Of a stretch of DNA of 8,634 nucleotides, positions 1-6,236 are shown in pieces (within the stretch, counting starts at the first letter, position 1; each line of letters starts with the position of its first letter). The translations under genes were made by a program, and so were the position numbers. The DNA is taken from NCBI GenBank assembly GCA_041649615.1, contig JBAZMT010000028.1, positions 1 through 8,634 on the forward strand. Direction: 5' to 3'. The notes beneath the pieces are model-generated. The model worked only from the letters and a program-made list of their open reading frames with translations. It was not told the DNA's origin and did not search any database. The stretch comes from JALOAR01 sp041649615. GTDB taxonomy: Bacteria; Patescibacteriota; Minisyncoccia; UBA6257; Colwellbacteraceae.

Positions 1-879
1 AAGGGCGGGTCGCGGAATCAGGTCGCGTCCGAGGCGACTGGTGACTGGATCGTTGTCCTCGATGCTGACGAACGCATCACCGACCCTGCGGGCTTCCGAC
101 AATACCTCATGTCCTCAACGGCCAGCGCCGTCTCTATTCGTATCACAAACGTAGGCGCGAGCGGGAACTACACGATGGCTTGGGACCAAGTCCGCGCCTA
201 CCAAAAGGGCAAGTGCGAGTACCGCTACCGAGCACATGAAGTCCCTATCGTCTCAGGGAATACCGAGTTCACGAACTTCGTCTTCGAGCATCGTCAGCCG
301 AAGGAACGGAACTCTTGGAAGCTGCAATACACACTCGATCGGCTGTTGCTCGATGTGCAGGAAACGAACTCGGCGCGACAGGTCTACTACCTCGGACGGC
401 AGTACCGCTACCTCAATCGGATCGACGAGGCCATTGACACGCTCAAGAAGTACATGGAGATGTCCCCTCGTGGCTGGGACGCCGCTGACTGTTGTTTCGA
501 GCTGGCGATCTGCTTCAAGGCAAAAGGGATCATCCACGAATATGAATCCTGGCTCTACCGTGCCTGCTCTTGCCGTCCAGACAACCGCTACTGGTGGTAT
601 GCGCTGGCCGAGTCCTACTTCTCTCGTGGCAGATTCGACCTATCCGCTGGCTGTCTCCGCTTCGTGCTAGAGATTACGAAGGAATCGGGCTTCTCGCAGA
701 CTGACCCATCGAAAGTGTACGAGCTTCTCTCCCGCTGTCTCTGGAAGCAACGGAGATACGAAGAGGGACGTGTGTACTCGGGAGAGGCACTGAAACTCCA
801 CCCAAACGACCCACACTATCAGAACAACTACCGCTTCTTTGAGGAAAAGGTAATGCAGGGAGCTACGCATGGCAATTAG
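1..879 (+). CDS. Family-2 (GT-A) glycosyltransferase with C-terminal TPR-like repeats, 5' truncated
   Basis: The reading frame is open from the first base, so the N-terminus lies outside the window; 292 residues are visible. Visible residues 5-24 carry the signature RN-x(5)-EATGDW followed by a hydrophobic strand and DADE (nt 61-72). This is the metal/nucleotide-sugar binding DxD-like motif of GT2 enzymes. An RAHE motif follows near nt 229-240, then a helical region from about nt 370 with several TPR-like units (an LGRQYRYLNRIDEAIDTLKK-type unit, then units around nt 484-576, 589-678 and 715-804). GT2 plus TPR resembles SunS-like glycosyltransferases, some of which modify proteins. The acceptor and sugar cannot be read from sequence. 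The end overlaps the fibre gene by 11 bases, implying co-transcription, which makes virion glycosylation a reasonable but unproven role. An internal ATG at 109 is not the true start, because the catalytic motif lies before it. Confidence 0.85.
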   Translation, partial: KGGSRNQVASEATGDWIVVLDADERITDPAGFRQYLMSSTASAVSIRITNVGASGNYTMAWDQVRAYQKGKCEYRYRAHEVPIVSGNTEFTNFVFEHRQPKERNSWKLQYTLDRLLLDVQETNSARQVYYLGRQYRYLNRIDEAIDTLKKYMEMSPRGWDAADCCFELAICFKAKGIIHEYESWLYRACSCRPDNRYWWYALAESYFSRGRFDLSAGCLRFVLEITKESGFSQTDPSKVYELLSRCLWKQRRYEEGRVYSGEALKLHPNDPHYQNNYRFFEEKVMQGATHGN

Positions 880-2863
880 AGATGTCTATACCGACCTACG
901 GCTGAAGGGGAAGTTCATTCTTGACTCCCCTTCTGAGCTGACCATTTCCTCTGGTGGTGCAATCACGCCCATTCAGTCGTTCCACACGGTAGACACCTAC
1001 GAGGATGCGGCGTCAGACGAGTTGACGACGATCTCTGGCGGCAATGCTGGGGACATTGTCTACCTCTCGGCGGCGGATGGGGCACGTACTGTTGTCATCA
1101 AGCATGGGTCGGACAACATTGTTACCGCTGACGGGTCGGACTACTCCCTGGACGATGTGAACAAGGTTGTCTCGCTGATTTGTGATGGGGCCAACTGGCA
1201 TCTTGCGGGCTCGGCAGGTGGGAGTGGCAGTGGATCGACTGGGCCGACTGGGCAAACGGGACAAACAGGGATCACTGGCCCAACAGGGCATACTGGCGTT
1301 ACTGGGCAGACGGGACCGACTGGTCTAACTGGGCAGACGGGGCAAACAGGTTCCACGGGGCACACTGGGATCACCGGACCAACTGGCCAGACAGGCCAAA
1401 CGGGTCAAACAGGGCCAACGGGTCAAACAGGACAGACTGGGACTACTGGAACCATTGGCCCAACTGGAGCAGATGGCACGACTGGACCTACTGGCCCAAC
1501 TGGAGCAGATGGCGCTACTGGACCTACTGGACCTGTTGGCCCAACTGGAGCCGGATTCGGCGTTACTGGAACTACTGGAGGAATTCTATGGTTCTCATCA
1601 GCAACAGGTCTCGGCACTAGCGCGCTCCTCGCACAATATGGCGTTGTAGTGGGGGGTGGCGCGGGGGCTGCGCCTGCGACAATCTCTGCCGCGACCACGA
1701 CGACGCACGCTCTCTTCGCCACGGCTGGCGCACCGGCGTTTCGAGCGATTGTCGCGGGAGATGCGGGGTTCGCGGCCACGCAAACGACTGCCGCGATGGA
1801 CATCTACGTGGACGCCACGGACGGGGACGATGGGAACGCTGGAACGATAGGCGCGCCTCTCAAGACGTTCAACGCCGCAGTTGCTATGATCCCGACGATC
1901 ATCAACCATGTAGTCACAATCCACCTCACGGCAGATGCGGGGACGTACACGGCGGGGACGCTCAAGAATCGGGTCGCGGGATCTGTTGACGGGGCAATCA
2001 TCATCGAGGGGGCATTGACGGTCGTCGTGAGTGGCGACATTACGGCGCGGGCAGACGATCAGAACGATCCCGTGTACGCGGCCAACGCGCCCGTGGATCG
2101 GCTCACGGTAACGGAAGACCTCACCGCTGCTGACGCCCAGCAGTACAAGCTGCTCCGTGTCTACAAGGCGGGCGAGACGGACATCTACCGCATCATCACC
2201 GGGAACACGGACGGGTTCGTTGGCGACTCTTACATCTACGTTTCGCACCTGTTCGGGACGAACCCGGTGGACGATGACACATGGAGCTACAGCATCAACA
2301 CGTGGGGCGCGAGGATCGCCAGCCTAACACTGGGTAATCTGTACGTGCCGGTCACGATCCGATACATTCGCTGTGACCAGGTGTCATACGCTGGCGATCT
2401 CCCATCAGTTGGGTTCTACTACTGCTATGGGGAAGCTGCGCAGCGCCTTCACCAGGGTTCTCCGTCGTCTGGGAAGATCTCTCTGACTGACTCCTACTTC
2501 TACGACACCGGAGAGCAGTACGTGGTCATCATCGAGGCAGGATTCATCAACTTCCAGATTCTAGGGACTATCCTGCGGGGCGGCATCTCTGGCGTGTACC
2601 TCGTCGGCGGGTCGTATCGCTTCTGGGCAACGTATGGATCTCGGATTCTGGACGTGTCTGGCAACGCTATTCATGTAGCAAATGCGCGGGGGACTTGCTG
2701 GTCCAATGCGGGCAGGACCGTTCTCGATGACGATGGGGCCGGGATTGGATTCTACTTGCGCAACGCTTCGTCCCTCCTCGATACGGGCGCGACTCATGTT
2801 CACAACGCCTGTGCCACGGCGAGCGATGCTGCCGACGCAACGGTCTTCGATGCGCTCTCCTAG
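869..2863 (+). CDS. Phage tail-fibre-like protein with collagen-like stalk and probable beta-helix
   Basis: This 664-aa protein has a mosaic layout. Residues 1-113 are a beta-rich module (LTISSGGAITPIQSFHTVDT, then GGNAGDIVYL, RTVVIKHG and DGANWHLAG) of a kind that recurs at the N-terminus of environmental phage fibre proteins. Residues 122-229 are about 36 uninterrupted Gly-X-Y triplets, mostly GPT and GQT. Residues 237-300 are a linker with GLGTSALLAQYGVVVGGGAG and GAPAFRAIVAGDAG, a pattern familiar from tail fibres. From residue 311 (DIYVDATDGDDGNAGT, then PLKTFNAAVAM) the sequence resembles the opening of right-handed parallel beta-helix proteins and continues as short beta-rich rungs to the end. 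There is no signal peptide. The ATG at 869 has AGGGAG at 857-862, six bases upstream. A trimeric receptor-binding fibre is likely. No catalytic residues for polysaccharide cleavage could be identified, so it is not called a depolymerase. Confidence 0.85.
   Translation: MAIRDVYTDLRLKGKFILDSPSELTISSGGAITPIQSFHTVDTYEDAASDELTTISGGNAGDIVYLSAADGARTVVIKHGSDNIVTADGSDYSLDDVNKVVSLICDGANWHLAGSAGGSGSGSTGPTGQTGQTGITGPTGHTGVTGQTGPTGLTGQTGQTGSTGHTGITGPTGQTGQTGQTGPTGQTGQTGTTGTIGPTGADGTTGPTGPTGADGATGPTGPVGPTGAGFGVTGTTGGILWFSSATGLGTSALLAQYGVVVGGGAGAAPATISAATTTTHALFATAGAPAFRAIVAGDAGFAATQTTAAMDIYVDATDGDDGNAGTIGAPLKTFNAAVAMIPTIINHVVTIHLTADAGTYTAGTLKNRVAGSVDGAIIIEGALTVVVSGDITARADDQNDPVYAANAPVDRLTVTEDLTAADAQQYKLLRVYKAGETDIYRIITGNTDGFVGDSYIYVSHLFGTNPVDDDTWSYSINTWGARIASLTLGNLYVPVTIRYIRCDQVSYAGDLPSVGFYYCYGEAAQRLHQGSPSSGKISLTDSYFYDTGEQYVVIIEAGFINFQILGTILRGGISGVYLVGGSYRFWATYGSRILDVSGNAIHVANARGTCWSNAGRTVLDDDGAGIGFYLRNASSLLDTGATHVHNACATASDAADATVFDALS
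1232..1555 (+). repeat. Collagen-like Gly-X-Thr repeat tract within the fibre gene
   Basis: This stretch encodes about 36 consecutive Gly-X-Y triplets with no break in register. By hand count, 31 have Thr in the Y position; X is Pro in 11 and Gln in 10. The exceptions (GTI, two GAD, GPV, GAG) cluster at the C-terminal end. At DNA level it is a degenerate 9-base repeat family built on ACTGGnCAn. Such tracts form trimeric triple-helical stalks. Bacteria lack hydroxyproline, and Y-position Thr is a known site of O-glycosylation in other bacterial collagen-like proteins such as BclA. Confidence 0.95.
1457..1528 (+). repeat. 36-bp tandem duplication inside the collagen-like tract
   Basis: Two adjacent 36-base units (1457-1492 and 1493-1528) begin GGCCCAACTGGAGCAGATGG and encode GPTGADGTTGPT and GPTGADGATGPT. 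They differ at only a few bases. A partial third copy (GGCCCAACTGGAG) starts at 1538. The near identity suggests recent expansion by slippage or unequal recombination. Confidence 0.85.
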
Positions 2864-2874
2864 GGGGTGAGACG

Positions 2875-3321
2875 ATGAACTGGATAGTGGTAGCAAGCAA
2901 CGGACGAATCCTCTGGGCGGGACACGAGCCAACGGCACAGATCAACTCAGCCAAGGCAAAGCTCGTTCCGATCCCTAAGCAGGATGTGCGCTTCGTGCAT
3001 CGCGAAGATGCAACGGGGGCAGCGAATGAATTGGTGCTCGGAGAGGCCATCTACTCCGACATCCCCGCGCGCTACACAGAGGACGAGATTGCGGCCGCGT
3101 GGGCGGCGTGGATAGACAAAGCGACAAATGAGGCAATCTCCGAGGCCGTGCATCCGTTTGCCCCTATCGGCGAGCAGATCGGCATTCTACGCGACCAGCT
3201 CGTGCAGATCCTCAACACGCTGGGAATCGAAGCCACGCCGGACTTCGCACGGCTGAATGAGATTGCCATCGCCGAGATCGAGAAGGAGAGAGCGGCGAAG
3301 GTCTCACCGATTGCACCGTAG
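2875..3321 (+). CDS. Small phage tail-region protein of unknown function
   Basis: This 148-aa soluble protein has a short beta-rich beginning (MNWIVVASNGRILWAG), a middle with many acidic residues and alanines (YTEDEIAAAWAAWIDKA), and a helical C-terminal half (GEQIGILRDQLVQILNTLGI, then FARLNEIAIAEIEKERAAK). The C-terminal pattern of a 'reQLvqILn.LG' helix followed by 'FarLNeiA..EIeKe' resembles small proteins that often follow tail fibre genes in phages; I cannot name a family. The start is well supported: a G-rich Shine-Dalgarno (GGGGGTGAG, 2863-2871) overlaps the fibre stop codon and lies four bases before the ATG. It lies 11 bases after the fibre gene and so is probably in the same transcript. 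An assembly or chaperone role for the fibre is only a guess from position. Confidence 0.75.
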   Translation: MNWIVVASNGRILWAGHEPTAQINSAKAKLVPIPKQDVRFVHREDATGAANELVLGEAIYSDIPARYTEDEIAAAWAAWIDKATNEAISEAVHPFAPIGEQIGILRDQLVQILNTLGIEATPDFARLNEIAIAEIEKERAAKVSPIAP

Positions 3322-3329
3322 GAGGGGAG

Positions 3330-3410
3330 ATGCCTAAGACGACAAAGCTCGATACGAAGAAGGCTGGCTCAGTCCTCAAGCGGCTAGAGAAGCTGGAAAA
3401 GAAGGGATAG
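3330..3410 (+). CDS. Lysine-rich 26-aa small protein
   Basis: A short frame reads MPKTTKLDTKKAGSVLKRLE and ends LEKKG before TAG. Nine of 26 residues are Lys. The second half has heptad-like leucine spacing (VLKRLEKLEKK), suggesting a short amphipathic helix. It begins nine bases after the preceding stop, with a very strong Shine-Dalgarno (GGAGGGG, 3321-3327), which is the main argument that it is translated. Function is unknown; it could be a true small phage protein or a degraded remnant of a longer one. Confidence 0.55.
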   Translation: MPKTTKLDTKKAGSVLKRLEKLEKKG

Positions 3411-3521
3411 CAAGCGTGGGGGCGTAACTGCGAGGAGGCGACGAATCTGTAATCAGGAAGCGGTGAGTTATAGGGCATATAGACAGCTAGTTCTGACTCA
3501 GGCGGCGCAATGGTATCACAA

Positions 3522-3527
3522 TATAAT
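3522..3527 (+). promoter_or_regulatory. Possible -10 element upstream of the coiled-coil gene
   Basis: A perfect TATAAT occurs 15 bases before the ATG at 3542. No recognisable -35 lies at 16-18 bases spacing, and there is no TGn extension. In an AT-rich stretch this could be chance. If used, the transcript would start almost at the start codon. Confidence 0.2.
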
Positions 3528-3541
3528 AATTGGTGATTAAA

Positions 3542-3823
3542 ATGACAAATCTAAATAATGATAATGGTTGGACCGAGTGGGGCAAACATGTATTAGCTGA
3601 ACTAGTCAGGCTTAATGACGAGTTCAAACAGGACTGTATCGAGACAAGGCAGAGGATAGACAAGATGTCTGCAAAAGTAGATAAAATATCTGATGACATC
3701 GCGGACTCGACTAGCACGCTGTCAAGGCACGACGAGTACATAACGTTATTAAAGGATGCGTCGATCATAGAGAAGGTAAACCTTAATTCATCATTTAGGG
3801 AAAATACAAAAGCGCTTATATAG
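3542..3823 (+). CDS. Coiled-coil protein resembling phage lysis/holin-region proteins, probably truncated by frameshift
   Basis: The chosen start is the ATG at 3542, preceded by GGTGAT (3532-3537) at good spacing. A TTG at 3530 is in frame but has no binding site. The 93-aa product opens with a pattern WTEWGKHVLAELVRLNDEF, followed by a coiled coil (RQRIDKMSAKVDKISDDIAD), then RHDEYITLLKD and a conserved-looking RENTKALI before the stop. Small phage proteins with this 'W..WgkhVL.ELerLn' start plus coiled coil usually end with a C-terminal membrane segment. Here the stop at 3821-3823 falls exactly where that segment would start, and a hydrophobic stretch follows in another frame. It is either a soluble short form or a frameshifted gene (or sequencing error). 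Base composition differs from all neighbours. Confidence 0.6.
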   Translation: MTNLNNDNGWTEWGKHVLAELVRLNDEFKQDCIETRQRIDKMSAKVDKISDDIADSTSTLSRHDEYITLLKDASIIEKVNLNSSFRENTKALI

Positions 3824-4014
3824 TAACACTGTCAATTACGGCGATTGCGACGCCACTAGGCCCGACTGGCGTATCTATTGGGTTGACGTTCGTGGCCGAT
3901 GTGAATGGGGAAAGCCTGATCCTCGGTGGTGCGTCCGACAACCTTCAATCCGCGCGTGATGATTTGGGCCTAGAGCGCAAACATAGTTGCTCCGTTGGGG
4001 GCTTTGTGGTATGA
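3823..4014 (+). pseudogene. Out-of-frame continuation of the coiled-coil gene (possible membrane segment)
   Basis: In the frame one base back from 3542-3823, the sequence runs on as VTLSITAIATPLGPTGVSIG, then LTFVADVNGESL and onward to TGA at 4012-4014. Joined after KALI this gives a hydrophobic span of about 25 residues, which is where a membrane anchor is expected. The break coincides with a TATATA dinucleotide run (3817-3822), so loss or gain of one TA would restore the frame. Past about 3890 the translation does not resemble anything I know and ends inside a promoter, so the true 3' limit is uncertain. It has no start codon or ribosome binding site of its own. Confidence 0.35.
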
Positions 4015-4015
4015 T
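3987..4015 (+). promoter_or_regulatory. Extended -10 sigma70-type promoter for the sugar cassette
   Basis: TTGCTC (3987-3992), a 17-base spacer, and TATGAT (4010-4015) preceded by TGG form an extended -10 promoter. The predicted transcript starts near 4022, about 40 bases before the ATG at 4064. It is the only good promoter-like element in the 240-base gap before the sugar operon. All five downstream genes overlap, so it could drive the whole cassette. Confidence 0.6.
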
Positions 4016-4063
4016 ACTAAGCTTCTAGTACACCTTGCACACCAATCCATTATGGGGGGGCTG

Positions 4064-4801
4064 ATGAATAGGGAAGCCACTGTCGTCATCGGCATGGGGG
4101 AGATTGGGTCTGCGCTGGCAGATGTTCTGGCTAACGAGTACGACGTGTGGGTGAAGGATGTTGACGAGGCATGGACGCCCTGGTTTTGGAGCGAAGGGAG
4201 GCGGTCTGAGAAATGCCCGCCGCTCGGGTGCCGCGTCTTGCACATCTGCTTCCCCTACTCAAGCACGTTCGTTCACGATACCTGCGCGTACATCGACGCG
4301 GTGAAGCCAGAAGTCACCGTGATTCACTCCACGGTTCCAGTAGGAACGAGCCGCCGTTGCGGAGCGATTCACTCACCAGTGATTGGGCGGCATCCACGGC
4401 TGGAAGAGTCCATCAGGATCTTCACCAAGTTCCTTGGTGGGGAACGAGCCAGTCTCGTTGCCGATCACTTCCGGCGCTGTGGGATCAACGTCTACATCAC
4501 CGACAAGCAGGAGACAACGGAACTTGCCAAGATCCTCTGCACAACAACGCTCGGCGTCCTCGTGGAGATGGCGAAGGAGACGAAGCGGCAGTTTGACAAG
4601 GCTGGGACGCCGTATGACTTCTGGCCGATCTGGACGAAGGAGTACAACGAGGGCTACGCGCGTCTGGGGATGCCCTACGTCCAGCGTCCAAGTCTCGTCC
4701 CGATTATGACGAAGACGGGCGGCCACTGCGTAAGAGAGAACGCAGAGCTTCTTGACTCGTGGATGGCCCAGATTGTGCGTGAGAAGAACGGGGGGCTATG
4801 A
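4064..4801 (+). CDS. Short UDP-sugar 6-dehydrogenase-like protein (UGD/WecC/WbpA superfamily)
   Basis: From the ATG at 4064, preceded by a run of G, the product is 245 aa. It has a Rossmann NAD site (GMGEIG, residues 10-15; acidic D32 after strand 2), the superfamily motif HSTVPVGT (88-95), HSPVIGRHP (103-111), FLGGE (123-127), TELAK (152-156) and GGHC (219-222) near the C-terminus. The last matches the catalytic cysteine motif of WecC/WbpA-type enzymes. Family members usually have about 430 residues, with a C-terminal nucleotide-sugar domain after this motif; here only 23 residues follow. The Asn usually four after the catalytic Lys is Thr (160), and the Asp four after Cys is Asn (226). Placed first before wbpB, it could supply the UDP-GlcNAc uronic acid substrate (a WbpA role). 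The missing domain leaves substrate and even activity uncertain. Starts further upstream (TTG 3995) overlap the promoter; ATG 4052 is also possible. Confidence 0.75.
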   Translation: MNREATVVIGMGEIGSALADVLANEYDVWVKDVDEAWTPWFWSEGRRSEKCPPLGCRVLHICFPYSSTFVHDTCAYIDAVKPEVTVIHSTVPVGTSRRCGAIHSPVIGRHPRLEESIRIFTKFLGGERASLVADHFRRCGINVYITDKQETTELAKILCTTTLGVLVEMAKETKRQFDKAGTPYDFWPIWTKEYNEGYARLGMPYVQRPSLVPIMTKTGGHCVRENAELLDSWMAQIVREKNGGL

Positions 4802-5766
4802 GCGTACTGCGCGCGGGGATTGTCGGATGTGGTGCGATTGCCCCGAAGCACGTTGAGGCCATTCGCGCGACGCCAGGGCTAGAACTCGTCGCGGCATGTG
4901 ACATCATCCCAGAACGCGCCGAGGCTCTAGGCGTTTGGGCATTCACGAACTACCGGGCGATGCTTGATCGCGCCAGCTTGGATCTCGTCTCTGTCTGCAC
5001 GCCCAACTACCTGCACTGGGACATGGCAACAGCAGTGGTGCGCGCCGGGGCAGATGTCGTTGTCGAGAAGCCAGTCTCGCTATGCGTTCCTGATGTGCGG
5101 GAGCAATCGCTCGCCCGGCACATCTTCCCTGTCCTGCAAGTGCGCGAGAATAGAGCAGTCAAGGCACTGATGACGGCGATTCCACATCTAGGGCGCATCT
5201 ACTCCTGCGCCCTAGAGCAACGGTGGAAGCGCGATGGTGCCTACTACACGTCTGCGACATGGCGCGCGAGCATCGGCAAGTCCGGTGGCTCTCTCTTCAC
5301 GCAAGGCATCCACTACGTTGACGTGATGCTGCAAGCTCTTGGCCCAGTCCGCGAAGTCTCGGCACGCATGGCAACGCTCAATCACGCTGTCGAGGTAGAG
5401 GACGAACTGGCAGCGTGCTTCGAGTTCGAGTCCGGCGCTATCGGCACGTACTCCTTCTCGCTCAACACGGAAGACGAGAACATGACGCGCCTTGAGGTGA
5501 ATGGCGCGAACGGGACGATTGGCCTAGACGGCGGTGCGCTCAACTCGGTGGCGTGGTGGGATGTGAAGGGCGTCCCCTATCCTGACATCTCGCCAGAGGC
5601 GGCGAATGCCTACGGCGGGGCCTACCAAGGCTCGCCGGCCAACCACACAGCGATCTACCGACAAGCGGCCGACCACATCCTATGTGGCGTTCCGATTACC
5701 CATACCCTTGAGAGTGCGCTTCCTGCCATCGACTTCATCGTGAAGGCGTACCAGGGGCGCGCATGA
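4798..5766 (+). CDS. wbpB: UDP-GlcNAc uronate 3-dehydrogenase (WbpB/WlbA), Gfo/Idh/MocA family
   Basis: This 322-aa enzyme is close to the usual ~316. The N-terminal Rossmann fold has GIVGCGAIAPKHVEAI (7-22). SVCTPNYLHWDMA (65-77) and EKP with Lys91 match the family's nicotinamide-site lysine. VLQVRENRAVKAL (112-124) and GGSLFTQGIHYVD with His172 match the WbpB/WlbA signature and its catalytic His. It would oxidise C3 of UDP-GlcNAc uronic acid to the 3-keto sugar; related WbpB/WlbA enzymes recycle NADH with 2-oxoglutarate. It overlaps the upstream gene by four bases (ATGA) and the next by four, so translation is probably coupled. Base composition matches its neighbours. Other Gfo/Idh/MocA functions are possible for the protein alone, but the three following genes make this assignment firm. 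Confidence 0.9.
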   Translation: MSVLRAGIVGCGAIAPKHVEAIRATPGLELVAACDIIPERAEALGVWAFTNYRAMLDRASLDLVSVCTPNYLHWDMATAVVRAGADVVVEKPVSLCVPDVREQSLARHIFPVLQVRENRAVKALMTAIPHLGRIYSCALEQRWKRDGAYYTSATWRASIGKSGGSLFTQGIHYVDVMLQALGPVREVSARMATLNHAVEVEDELAACFEFESGAIGTYSFSLNTEDENMTRLEVNGANGTIGLDGGALNSVAWWDVKGVPYPDISPEAANAYGGAYQGSPANHTAIYRQAADHILCGVPITHTLESALPAIDFIVKAYQGRA

Positions 5767-6236
5767 ACACAACTGACATCTGGGCGTGGAAGCACGAAAC
5801 GGCAATCATCGACCCAGGCGCAACGCTTGACATCGGCACGAAGGTATGGCACTTCTGCCACATCTGCCCAGGCGCAAGAATCGGGCGCAACTGCACACTC
5901 GGCCAGAATGTCTACATCGGGCCGGGGGTAGTCATCGGCGACCGCTGCCGAATCCAGAACAACGTGAGCGTATACGCTGGCGTGACACTTGAGGATGACG
6001 TTTTCGTTGGCCCGTCTGCGGTGTTCACGAATGTCAAGCGCCCGAAGGCTGGGCATCGCGCCGAGGAGTATGCGGCAACGCTAGTCAAGCGCGGCGCAGT
6101 CATCGGCGCGAACGCCACGATTGTCTGCGGCGTGATACTGGGCGATGGCTGCTTTGTCGGGGCTGGCGCGGTGGTGACGCGCGACGTTATGCCTGGCGAG
6201 GAGGTTGTGGGTGTGCCCGCACGTCCCATTCATTGA
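5763..6236 (+). CDS. wbpD: UDP-2-acetamido-3-amino-2,3-dideoxy-glucuronate N-acetyltransferase (WbpD/WlbB)
   Basis: A 157-aa left-handed beta-helix acetyltransferase built of hexapeptide rungs: IIDPGATLDIGTKVWHFCHI, ARIGRNCTLGQNVYIG, VVIGDRCRIQNNVSVYAG, then a loop (TNVKRPKAGHR) and further rungs (AVIGANATIVCGVILGDGCF, VGAGAVVTRDV). The KVWHFCHI start and QNNVSVYAGVTLEDDVFVGP core are typical of WbpD/WlbB enzymes, which use acetyl-CoA to acetylate the 3-amino group made by WbpE. It is somewhat short: it ends at GVPARPIH, where relatives run on for a short tail. The ATG overlaps the wbpB stop by four bases. The last 26 bases also encode the start of wbpE, and the GEE codons at 6195-6203 double as part of its ribosome binding site. 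Like WlbB, it comes before the aminotransferase gene although it acts after it. Confidence 0.9.
   Translation: MNTTDIWAWKHETAIIDPGATLDIGTKVWHFCHICPGARIGRNCTLGQNVYIGPGVVIGDRCRIQNNVSVYAGVTLEDDVFVGPSAVFTNVKRPKAGHRAEEYAATLVKRGAVIGANATIVCGVILGDGCFVGAGAVVTRDVMPGEEVVGVPARPIH
6198..6204 (+). promoter_or_regulatory. Shine-Dalgarno deciding the GTG start of wbpE
   Basis: GAGGAGG lies inside the 3' end of wbpD, six bases before the GTG at 6211. The alternative in-frame TTG at 6205 touches the motif directly and so would be badly spaced, which supports GTG 6211 as the true start. Confidence 0.7.

Larger units (their letters stand above)
3475..3835. other. AT-rich island with base composition unlike its flanks
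   Basis: Bases 3541-3780 contain 100 G+C in 240 by hand count (about 42%), whereas typical neighbouring stretches are much richer (40 of 60 in 6241-6300). Codon use in the gene inside shifts to AAT, AAA, ATA and TTA. The edges are approximate, near 3475 and 3835. A separately acquired module is the simplest reading. The upstream part (3411-3541) holds no convincing gene. Confidence 0.7.

Noticed and set aside
1232..1555. Short regular DNA repeats that could suggest a CRISPR array
   Set aside because: There are no spacers; the repeat period is 9 bases, in frame, and fully explained by the collagen-like codons.
1141..1803. Long minus-strand frames opposite the fibre gene, rich in Pro-Val-Cys and Gly-Pro repeats
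   Set aside because: They are the antisense reading of the Gly-X-Thr codons and have no binding sites or credible folds.
869..2863. Calling the fibre a polysaccharide depolymerase tailspike
   Set aside because: The beta-helix is likely, but I could not identify catalytic acidic residues or a known lyase or hydrolase motif.
3530..3541. TTG 3530 as start of the coiled-coil protein
   Set aside because: There is no Shine-Dalgarno before it, while ATG 3542 has GGTGAT at good distance.
3800..3825. Programmed -1 frameshift in the coiled-coil gene
   Set aside because: No X-XXY-YYZ slippery heptamer lies in the zero frame near the stop; a TA slip or sequence error is simpler, though not proven.
3995..4063. 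N-terminal extension of the dehydrogenase from TTG 3995
   Set aside because: It has no ribosome binding site, overlaps the extended -10 promoter, and the Rossmann fold begins naturally just after ATG 4064.
4213..4709. Overlapping + and - frames of 100 or more codons within the dehydrogenase gene
   Set aside because: They are Arg/Ser/Pro-rich shadows of a GC-rich gene with no recognisable motifs or binding sites.
6205..6210. TTG 6205 as start of wbpE
   Set aside because: It touches the GAGGAGG motif with no spacing; GTG 6211 is six bases away and suits the conserved VPFIDLK start.
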